Shown: positions 1-22,500 of the stretch, piece after piece
Position numbering within the stretch: position 1 is the first letter of the stretch
How the letters are laid out: each line of letters starts with the position of its first letter
Source: Tubiluchus corallicola
Taxonomy: Eukaryota; Priapulida; Priapulimorpha; Priapulimorphida; Tubiluchidae
Direction of reading: 5' to 3'
DNA: 22,500 nt
NCBI GenBank assembly: GCA_030141605.1
Contig: JAQGDQ010000749.1
Coordinates: 1 to 22,500, forward strand
The notes under the pieces: model-generated
Database searches by the model: none
What the model saw: only the letters and a program-made list of their open reading frames with translations
Told to the model about the DNA's origin: nothing
Position numbers and translations under genes: made by a program

Positions 1-845
1 CATGTTCAGCAGACTTATGATCCTTGATCTCCTGCTTGCACAGGTATACTAAGATTGAGAAACATCATGTTCAGCAGACTTATGATCTTTTATCTCCTGC
101 TTGCACAGGTATACTAAGATTGAGAAACATCATGTTCAGCAGACTTATGATCTTTTATCTCCTGCTTGCACAGGTATACTAAGATTGAGAAACATCATGT
201 TCAGCAGACTTATGATCTTTTATCTCCTGCTTGCACAGGTATACTAAGATTGAGAAACATCATGTTCAGCAGACTTATGATCTTTTATCTCCTGCTTGCA
301 CAGGTATACTAAGATTGAGAAACATCATGTTCAGCAGACTTATGATCTTTTATCTCCTGCTTGCACAGGTATACTAAGATTGAGAAACATCATGTTCAGC
401 AGACTTATGATCCTTGATCTCCTGCTTGCACAGGTATACTAACATTGAGAAACATCATGTTCAGCAGACTTATGATCCTTGATCTCCTGCTTGCACAGGT
501 ATACTAACATTGAGAAACATCATGTTCAGCAGACTTATGATCCTTGATCTCCTGCTTGCACAGGTATACTAACATTGAGAAACATCATGTTCAGCAGACT
601 TATGAACCTTGATCTCCTGCTTGCACAGGTATACTAACATTGAGAAACATCATGTTCAGCAGACTTATGATCCTTGATCTCCTGCTTGCACAGGTATACT
701 AACATTGAGAAACATCATGTTCAGCAGACTTATGATCCTTGATCTCCTGCTTGCACAGGTATACTAACATTGAGAAACATCATGTTCAGCAGACTTATGA
801 TCCTTGATCTCCTGCTTGCACAGGTATACTAACATTGAGAAACAT
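1..845. repeat. 65-bp minisatellite, 13 tandem units
   Basis: Thirteen head-to-tail 65-bp units start at 1, 66, 131 and so on to 781, each opening with CATGTTCAGCAGACTTATGA. The array probably continues left of the window. Units fall into blocks: unit 1 has TCCTTGATCT with ACTAAGATT, units 2-6 have TCTTTTATCT with ACTAAGATT, and units 7-13 have TCCTTGATCT with ACTAACATT. Unit 10 has one private change (TGAACC). Blocks of near-identical neighbours point to recent local expansion by unequal exchange. There are no unique spacers, so this is not a CRISPR array. It ends abruptly at 845, about 1.4 kb upstream of the SLC10A7 start. Confidence 0.98.
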
Positions 846-2108
846 GTCCAGCAGACAGTTATACATACAGTTTATTTTAGACAACTACAGATGTCTTGGG
901 AAATCCAGTGCTATAAGTAGATTTGCATTCATTGAGAAATTATTATCAAGACATAAACAATTGTAGTTAATGAAGTTAAAATAATGACCTAATATTTTGT
1001 CACTTCTTTATTGAAGCTGTTTTTCAAAACTCGTTTTTTAGTGCAATTTAATTAATTTAAATGATTTAATTGAGTTAATTTTATTCTATTGTCGTGAACG
1101 ACAGAATTTGGAAAATCCCAATACAATTTTGGGAGACAATGACGCTGCCCATTGAGAACATAATCCAGTAATGCATAATAGATTACTTTTGCTCATTAAT
1201 TTAAAAGACTTTTTTATCATGACAGTGATTTTAGCTGATGCAATCAATTAAAAATTAACAACGTTAATAATAAATCAGTAGAAACTGTAGGAATGGCATG
1301 AGTTCTACAAACATGGTACCTGTAGAAGAATGTTTCAAGTAAATAGAGATTTTTTAGGGCACAGTGCAAAGCATGTGGCGCCATCCTTTGACAAAAGAGG
1401 AGCAACAAGCTGCTACTTTTTGAACCAATGGTAAACTAGCGTAAAAGGTATCCTCAAAATAAGATTACTCAGAAATGCTTAATTTAACTGTTTGTGTATT
1501 ATTGCAATAATAATGTGAGTCAAGTGCAAATGTTCCTTACACGGCTTTAAAATTTCGTTACTAATTACCTTATAGCATAATTGTTTAAAGTAATGTGAAA
1601 AATACGAAATTTTTTAGCCTATAATTTATAAACAGACATTTGCGATAAATAAGACTAAAATATTACCTAGTAAATAATAACATGCACTGTGATGGAACTA
1701 GTGTTTGCTTTTCTTGAATAACTTTACTTGCACATATGGCAGAATTAAAAATACAATTTAAGTATTTATAAATATCAAATTTTAGCCCTAACTGTGCCAA
1801 TTAGTTTTCAGTCCAAAATCTCTTTGTACTCAGTCTCCGTTGGGATGCACTGCTCAATAGTGCTCATAATGGGTTAGTGCTAGCACCTACCAGTGATTTT
1901 TATAATGCATGCACACAACTATGCACTAAAGTGTGGCAGTATAGTCTTTTTCCATTAGATAATTGTAGATAGGTCTAGATCTCAAAAACGACATTTATCA
2001 GCCACTACTTCAGTCGATTTCGCTGTGGTTGCTGATGTGCATCATATTGTATTGGGCGTAATGAGTGCACTCATATGTAAAATATCAATGCGCAACGTAG
2101 AACTATTT
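846..2108. other. Upstream intergenic DNA, nothing recognised
   Basis: AT-rich sequence between the minisatellite and the promoter region. I see no exon with homology, no transposon ends with a duplicated target, and no tandem array. A short inverted pair GTCGT-GA-ACGAC sits near 1092, too small to interpret. Confidence 0.5.
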
Positions 2109-2242
2109 ACAGGAAGTTCTTTGTGCGCACTATGCTAGGTGTTGTTGGTTACTTCCTGTCAACGCTGAATTCCGTGGCAATTTTCGTATCTGCTGAGAAA
2201 TTTTTATTATCTGTATAACTTCAGCATAATTGACATAATGCC
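2109..2242 (+). promoter_or_regulatory. Putative SLC10A7 promoter / 5' UTR with paired ETS-type sites
   Basis: A perfect 9-bp inverted pair, ACAGGAAGT (2109-2117) and ACTTCCTGT (2151-2159), lies 84-134 bp before the start codon. GGAA/TTCC cores in this context match ETS-family (GABP-like) sites, which are common in TATA-less housekeeping promoters. I see no clear TATA box. A minimal upstream ORF, ATG CCA TGA, occupies 2238-2246, and its stop overlaps the SLC10A7 ATG at 2243. The transcription start is not visible in the sequence. Confidence 0.4.
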
Positions 2243-16702
<14,460 letters not shown>

Positions 16703-16717
<15 letters not shown>

Positions 16718-16792
16718 TAATCTGTCTTGCAGCCACATCACATGTGATAATTTGTCTAGCAGCCACATCACACGTGATAATTTGTCTAGCAG
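16703..16792. repeat. 30-bp triplication spanning the SLC10A7 stop codon
   Basis: Three exact-length 30-bp units at 16703, 16733 and 16763, each opening CCACATCAC and containing GTGATAAT and TGTCT. Because 30 is a multiple of three, every unit repeats the in-frame TGA TAA double stop. Unit 2 contains the perfect palindrome ATCACATGTGAT (16737-16748); units 1 and 3 have CACGTG there. Confidence 0.96.
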
Positions 16793-16986
16793 CCTATGTG
16801 GTCGACTTTAGTATTCAAGCATTTATATCTATGGCCTGTCGTTGACTAGGAAATTCTTTATTCAGGGTTGGTGTAAATGCTCATACAAAAAAGGGAATGT
16901 ACGTATGAGCCTATGAACAGAGGCAATGTGCAGTTCTGCATTAATCGTTGTAGTGTTCGTATGCACCATTAGTCCATTACCATATA

Positions 16987-17576
16987 CAGTAAACTATAAC
17001 TCAAACGCCCCGAGACCAAAAAATTTGTTCGAGTTATGTGAGGGTATGGAGATGACATTGTTCGTATGAAAACAAGATTGAGGTGACCAGACACTAGTAA
17101 CACTACAGCCTGTGAACATGACAATCCGTTAATCAAATGTCAAACAGCAATTTTTATGATTAAATTAAAGATAAAATGACTGGTCCACCTCTATTGTAGT
17201 CTGAGTAGCATGGTTAATAGAATTTGGCAGTAATAATGTAGTGATCCTAGTTATTAAACCAGGTTTGTTAGGGCGCTGTGTTCAGAGGTAATACAAGAAA
17301 TCTTAGCATTTTTGCTGAAACTTGCAGTTAAAATCGTAATGTGGTGCATGGGATTTCTCATACGGGAAGGTTTGGGATAGGCGGGATAATTTCTGTTAGA
17401 TTCTTGTAAATCGTACCGGGAATTCGTTTCGAGCTACATGATAATGCCAGTTACAGATTTTGAGTTACTCGATGTTTGGTAAAGAGAAAAACGGAAAGGA
17501 AAATCCGTTCCACAGTATCTGTTCGAGATACGCAAGTATTCGAGTTATCCTGGGTCGAGTTGTATGTAGTTCACTG
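16987..17576. mobile_element. TA-flanked pogo/Tc1-like element, family 4 (probable 3' UTR)
   Basis: A 590-bp element between TA dinucleotides (16985-16986, 17577-17578). The left end CAGTAAACTATAACTCAAAC is paired imperfectly with a right end ending GTATGTAGTTCACTG. Words such as TCGAGTTAT recur near both ends, as in other pogo-like MITEs. Non-coding. Confidence 0.75.
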
Positions 17577-17640
17577 TATAAGAATGTGCTACAAGAAAAT
17601 GCACAAGATTAAATATTGTATCTTTTTTCTTCAGAGTTAT

Positions 17641-17700
17641 GTGATAATGTGAGGTACTTGTGTTGGTGATGTGATAATGTGAGGTACTTGTGTTGGTGCT
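17641..17700. repeat. 30-bp tandem duplication
   Basis: GTGATAATGTGAGGTACTTG opens two adjacent 30-bp units (17641-17670, 17671-17700) that differ only at the last two bases. It lies just after a splice-acceptor-like CTTTTTTCTTCAG (ending 17634) in the presumed 3' UTR. Confidence 0.95.
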
Positions 17701-17978
17701 CAACTGTACGTTTTCTTAATAGGCAATTTGTACACATTCTTTATTCATCATTTTTATAGTTTTTATGTTGGGTGTTCTTGTTATTTCATTGTATTTTTCG
17801 CATTCAAGCGCAATGCACATGTTACATTTTTTGGTATTACTGTGTTATTAACTTATGTACATGCAAAAATCAAGGTGTTGCATTGCATGTTTTTACTTAT
17901 ATGCATGTTCTCATACTTTCTATTTCTATTTCATTTCTCTTCTCTTTTTCTCTATCTTTGTCTCTGATTTTATCTTAA

Positions 17979-18437
17979 CCCTTTCAGTCCCAAATTAGTT
18001 TTTTAATAAGAAAAAAGTTTTTGGCTTGATATCTTTGTTCAGTATGTGAATCTTGTTTACGCATAATAATTATTTTTTCTACCTGTGCCCGCGTGCTAAA
18101 TATAGCCTGTATCCCACGGGATACATTGGGATTCAATGGAAGCATAAAATGTGCTTCATTTTGCAACTGTTGATAATTTTTTAAAGTATTTAAGACATTT
18201 AGTATGCACGCTATGCTGATCTGTACAAAGTCGTCTCTAAAGTACTGTACCTTGCGCAGTTTTTTATGCTATGTAGATTTTCTAGTTTGCCATTTTATCA
18301 CCATTTTTAGTCTATTGTTATTGGCTTAAATCAAAATAACTATTAACAGATCAAATGACTGTCAGTTTTAAAATTTTATTAATTTTAAAGGCAGAAAATA
18401 TTCCCGTATCCCACGGGATACAACGGGTATGAAAGGG
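17979..18437. mobile_element. piggyBac-like MITE, family 2 (probable 3' UTR)
   Basis: TTAA at 17975-17978 and 18438-18441 brackets a 459-bp element with ends CCCTTTCAG and ATGAAAGGG. Two copies of the near-palindrome GTATCCCACGGGATAC occur at 18109-18124 and 18406-18421. Its ends differ from the element at 13122 beyond CCCTTTCA, so it is a second family with the same target preference. Confidence 0.82.
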
Positions 18438-18740
18438 TTAACTATCTATCTATCTTTTATATCATCTCATATGTGAGCTTCATTACACTATTCCATTCTG
18501 AAACACTAAATGTTTTCTTTATCATATTTTCAGATAATTTTCATTACTTTTTTTCTTTCACTGTGTAGGACAATCTAACAAGACCTGCTTTTCATTCCCC
18601 GCAACACATTTACATTTGTACATAAGTGAACAGTGTGTGAGGCTTTTCCTGTGCAGAAACAAAAACTTTTTTGTATCATGTTCATTGTAGGCCCTTTCAC
18701 TATATATTGTACACGAAACTATTGTAAATGTGCAATGTGA

Positions 18741-18746
18741 AATAAA
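18741..18746 (+). terminator. Candidate poly(A) signal for SLC10A7
   Basis: AATAAA followed within 40 bp by a GT-rich stretch (ATTGTGCTTGTGTC near 18771-18784), the usual layout of a cleavage/polyadenylation site. It is the first canonical AATAAA seen after the stop codon. If used, the 3' UTR would be about 2 kb and include two MITEs. ATTAAA variants near 17159 and 17609 are weaker alternatives. Confidence 0.5.
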
Positions 18747-18789
18747 TGACTTATGACTTATGATGGATCTATTGTGCTTGTGTCACTAA

Positions 18790-19560
18790 ATTTTGCTAAA
18801 AAACTGCTGATAGAGCATGACTTGGGCGGACAATAAAAATACTTTTGTTTTCATCTAATCTCCCTGGTAATATTTTTTTGTATTCACTTTCATGTTCACA
18901 TACTTATTTCACACAGTCCTAGAGAAGCATATTTTTTAAATTTAAGATGTAAAACACAGCAATTATTATATCATCGCTGCTTCAGCGAGAATGCAGTCAT
19001 GTTTTTCTATGGCTAACTTTCAGCCAGGGTTGCCATTTTGTATGATGCTGATTATCGAATTGGAGGTTAAAACGCATGGTATTTTCTACCAAATCAAATA
19101 AATTAACGGCCGAGTAGTGTTGCCGCTTAACGCAATTGTCAGAACATACATTTGGATGATACGTTTATACCGTACAAAAAGAGTATGTGGTAATCGATAA
19201 TTATAGGATAATTTAGTAATGTAAGACAAAAAACTAAAAAGTGTGTGAAAAAATGTGCTTTGGAAGAATGTAAAACATTGCTGCTAACCAGTTGGAAATA
19301 AACTTTGATTTCAACTGTTTTTAAATTTTCCACGATTCATCTTTAAACAATCACAAAGCTTTAAAAAGATGTTTTCGAAAAGAAAATTTCCCTCCCTTCC
19401 TACTGACATCTTTTGAGGTCGTTCAGTGTATTATTATGTTTATGTCACTGTAAAGACACAAGCAATTTTTTGTGGCTGGCCTAGTTTTGTGGAAGCTCGT
19501 CAAAATCATTTACGTGAAGATTAACTAGTGCTTGTCCCGAATATATTCGCGAGGAACGTA
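18790..19560. other. Intergenic DNA, nothing recognised
   Basis: AT-rich sequence after the candidate poly(A) site. No exon homology, transposon ends or tandem repeats were found. The 64-codon minus-strand frame at 19139-19333 has no recognised motif. Confidence 0.5.
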
Positions 19561-19599
19561 GGGAACAACAATTTTCTTCTTTTTTGTTAATTTGCGGAA

Positions 19600-20005
19600 C
19601 TATTTGGCAAGAAGGCGGAGGAGTTCGTGACTACGTTTTTAGCAGACGGAAAGAAAACCGTTTTTGTGTTAAATTGTTTACAGAATTTGGTGTTATATGT
19701 GTATCTTTATAAGTTTTAATAAAAGCGTTTAGAGTTCTGAACAATCCATGTGTCTGAAGCATTTGTTTTCGCTTGTCTGGGTTTGTTATTTGCAGGTTGT
19801 CTGCTTTGTTTGTCTTTGGTAATCTGCGTAACGGAAGTGGTGCTGACAAGCCACTGGCGTAGCAGTGTCTAGCTTTTTTGCTGGATTACTGCTGCGTTTA
19901 CCTGTCTGAAGGCAGATTTCTTTTATTTTTGAATTCTGCCTGCCCAATGTCTACAATAGACGTGACGGGCGTATGATGATGATGATGATGACGATGATGA
20001 TGATG
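19600..20005 (+). mobile_element. Possible 3' end of a non-LTR retrotransposon with (ATG)n tail
   Basis: A stem-loop at 19942-19970 (outer GCCC/GGGC, inner GTCTA-CAA-TAGAC) lies directly before a (GAT)n microsatellite at 19972-20005 interrupted by one GAC. A terminal hairpin followed by a short-repeat tail is a common design of RTE/CR1-like non-LTR elements and their SINEs. The left limit is a guess and no reverse transcriptase is encoded in the window. Confidence 0.4.
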
Positions 20006-20431
20006 CTTTGTTTGAAGCAAGCGCTTACCCGGATACCAGAGGGGAAATATGGTGATATGCAGCAAAATGTAGTTGAGTGTTAGGTCATTAAAAACGGATT
20101 ATATTACAGTAACTTGTTCGTTAATTACACTAATTAGCAGACAAAAGGCAATGACAGTTCTGAAAAACACCCATAAATTGGTTTGAATTACACTTGTTAG
20201 TTCAAAATGAAACCGAACTTCTGTATGATGATAATGATGTAAAGATAATTATTGGTAACTCCACTTTTCTTACCATGTAGCTTGATTTTTAACATTTCAA
20301 TGTGTGCATATCAACACACTTTTTCTGCACAATAGGTTCTGAAACACCCAGTAAAATTTGATATAGTTCGTTAGTTTTTTGAAATATTCTGGTTGTTACA
20401 GTTGAACAAGTTCACCTGACTCTAATCCGGC
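20006..20431. other. Intergenic DNA, nothing recognised
   Basis: No gene or element was identified between the (GAT)n tail and the truncated pogo-like end. Confidence 0.45.
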
Positions 20432-20433
20432 TA

Positions 20434-20525
20434 CAGTATAACATCCTTGTAGCGAACCTAGTGGGGACCCAGAACTCTATAATATTATAACCGAGGTACT
20501 CTATAAGCACAAGTGGCTAATCACC
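20434..20525. mobile_element. Truncated end of a TA-flanked pogo-like element
   Basis: After TA at 20432-20433 the sequence begins CAGTATAACATCCTTGTAGC and goes on with CGAACCTAG, GGGGACCC and CCGAGGTACTCTATAAGC, wording typical of pogo/Tigger-type ends. No matching inverted right end was found downstream, so only one end is preserved or the element is broken. The right limit is approximate. Confidence 0.5.
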
Positions 20526-20928
20526 TGTATATGACTATTAGACAAGAACGTATCAACAATAAAAATGTACTCGTACTAATAAGCATGTAAAGTACTTTTA
20601 GCAAATGTTGCCAAGTACCAACTACTTTGCAGTATGTTCAAATTCAATGAGAAGTATTTTGTGTGACTTCAATTAACTAAAAATATTATCGAATATCTCA
20701 TTAAATATCGTGCGCTATTTCAGTTGTAAATTTACGTCACATGTCCACTAAAGTTGATCAGATTAAAAAAGTTTGTCAATTTTGTTTGCACAAAATTTCC
20801 GTTCGTCCATTGTAAAAAAGTTTTTGCATCAAGATTCCTCACTTGATAAAAGACCTTAGCATTGCATTGCCTGTGTACGTGCACAAAACAGCTAGGTGCC
20901 AAGCTGCTGATTGTTTTATACAGCTAAT

Positions 20929-21345
20929 CAGGGGCATATTAACCAATAGGCTAACTAGGCTATACCCTAGGGTGCCAAAGTTTGAGGGCGTCACTTATTC
21001 TTTTTCTTATTCTCCTCGGAAAATGTGTAATTTTCATATTAATGTAAGTTACATTTTATAACACACCACAAGTAGTTACTGGGTGCGGCGCTTATATAAG
21101 TGCCGCATAACGAACAGGCGCAAGGTTGTACACAAAAAGCAGTTGGGTAGCCTGCACGAATATATAAGTACTATGCAACTACATGTAATTAATAATGACC
21201 ACGTAGAAACTAGTTTAATAGTGTTACTAATACACCACAAGTAGTTTTTGTTCTGCTCATTACATAAACAATCATAAATTCACAATAGAGATGTGCGGGA
21301 CAGAACTATCAGCCTAGGGAGTCGTAAAGTGTTGATACGCCCTTG
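20929..21345. mobile_element. Probable hAT-like MITE
   Basis: The ends CAGGGGCATATTAAC and GTTGATACGCCCTTG pair at about 12 of 15 positions over 417 bp. The text near the left end (CTATACCCTAGGGTGCCAAA) resembles widespread hAT MITEs. Flanking octamers do not form a convincing duplication, which lowers confidence. Confidence 0.5.
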
Positions 21346-22456
21346 TGGTTAGTAGACAAGATGATCTTTCCGGACGACATGATCTCTTCCCATGCTGGTT
21401 GATCAACAACTTTTTTGCAACGCCAAGAATGACAGATAAATTTAGTTTGCAAATGACTGGCTAAGGTAAAGCCACAAACCATGTTCACTATAATGGTGTT
21501 ATACTCTACTTATGTATAGTTTAACTGCTCACCTCTATGTAGTAAAATCTATATATAGAATGCAAACTATCTTTATGCAGAAGCGTAGACCACGAACAAT
21601 GCTGTTTACTACAAAATACACTTGTGTGTTTTCTTCAAATATAAAATTTTTAATCCTTGGTTTTATTTGCACACACAAATATAATAAATTTGAGCATAGG
21701 CACACAATTGTACAATTATTGTAATAACTGTAATATTAATAATAATTAGTCCCCGAATTCCACTTTACAAGTGTGAATCACGTACATCTTCAGTTTTATA
21801 TTGCTAAAGAAAGAATTAGTTTTGCATTAATATAGAATCATTTCTTTGTTAGTGCAAAATTAATGCTTTCTTGGGGGGATCTTATTTGATGAACCAATCC
21901 ACAAACAATTTTTAAATAACTCTCTACAATTAAATCTTAAAATAAGTTAAAATGAGTAAAAAAAGTAGGAGTCCTGTACATATGACTAAAATAATTATGT
22001 ACTAACTGCCGTTTAGTAAGTCCCTTACGCCAGTTTGCAAATAAAGCATTGATACAATTATGAATCAAGTCTCTGTCACAGTTGACTAGATATTTTACCA
22101 ACAGATAGCGCCACGTGGACATGTACTACAGTTAACGGTGTAAGTGAGGAAGACCAGCATGCCTATTATTTTGAACACTGCGCATGCTCAATGTACACGT
22201 AGATAAAAACATAGTTTGCCGTGTCAAAGACGAAAACAACCTAAAAACAAGGTCAGTTGAAAATCTTTCACAACCATGATCATAAAAAATTATAAGCGGG
22301 GAAGACATTTTAATCATCATTTACACTCAACAGTCTAGTTTGTTTTGCCACCCAATAGGCAGAAGTAAACAAAATTTACTGAATTAAATTCTCTTGGCTT
22401 AGATGTTATGCAAGAGACGTCTTGTGGATTATGCAGTTCCTTTGTTCCTTTTCCAG
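21346..22456. other. Intergenic or intronic DNA, nothing recognised
   Basis: AT-rich sequence with several short frames (21512-21724 on +; 21937-22122 and 22132-22320 on -), none with recognisable protein motifs, and no clear repeat structure. Confidence 0.45.
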
Positions 22457-22500
22457 CGGGATAATTCTTGTACTGCGAGGTCGAGTCATGGACAGTTTTG
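22457..22500 (+). other. Possible exon cut by the window end
   Basis: TTCCTTTTCCAG (ending 22456) is a good 3' splice acceptor, and the 44 bases after it are open in two frames. One of these reads GIILVLRGRVMDSF. It is too short to assign. It may be the first visible exon of a downstream gene or chance. Confidence 0.2.

Noticed and set aside
1-845. CRISPR-like array
   Set aside because: The units are contiguous 65-bp tandem repeats with no unique spacers, in a eukaryotic sequence.

Overview
This is a stretch of an AT-rich animal nuclear genome. It has a split gene with GT-AG introns, two minisatellites, trinucleotide microsatellites and a dense mix of short non-autonomous transposons. Nothing in it looks bacterial: no operons, no Shine-Dalgarno starts and no long ORFs. 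The phylum cannot be fixed from the sequence. A metazoan is clear from the gene's vertebrate-like protein; a marine invertebrate is only a guess.

One gene was recognised, and it fills most of the window on the + strand: an orthologue of SLC10A7, the Golgi/secretory-pathway member of the SLC10 family. Ten coding exons between 2243 and 16717 join in phase to give 999 nt, or 332 residues plus stop. They cover the whole protein, close to the vertebrate length of about 340 residues. A putative promoter with paired ETS-type sites lies just upstream. The most likely poly(A) signal is at 18741, about 2 kb after the stop.

Layout: 1-845, 65-bp minisatellite (13 units, open at the window edge); 846-2108, no recognised feature; 2109-2242, promoter/5' UTR; intron 1, a hAT-type MITE with perfect 8-bp TSD; intron 2, a 24-bp perfect hairpin and a solo LTR with 5-bp TSD; intron 3, a 63-bp minisatellite of 22 units; intron 4, hAT-type MITE copy 1; intron 5, a TA-flanked pogo-like MITE and a second solo LTR of the same family; intron 6, a second pogo-like MITE; intron 7, a TTAA-flanked piggyBac-like MITE; intron 8, hAT-type MITE copy 2, a tRNA-like sequence and a third TA-flanked element; intron 9, a minus-strand tRNA-derived SINE with a long (ATT)n tail. 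The probable 3' UTR holds a fourth TA-flanked element and a second TTAA-flanked element. After 18.8 kb no gene was recognised, only a probable non-LTR retrotransposon 3' end, a truncated pogo-like end, a hAT-like element and unassigned sequence.

No new multi-gene system was found. The most checkable novelties are the catalogue of insertions with intact target-site duplications inside one gene, a frame-shifting tandem splice donor at exon 3, a two-codon uORF overlapping the start codon, and a 30-bp triplication that begins in the last codons and carries the stop codon.
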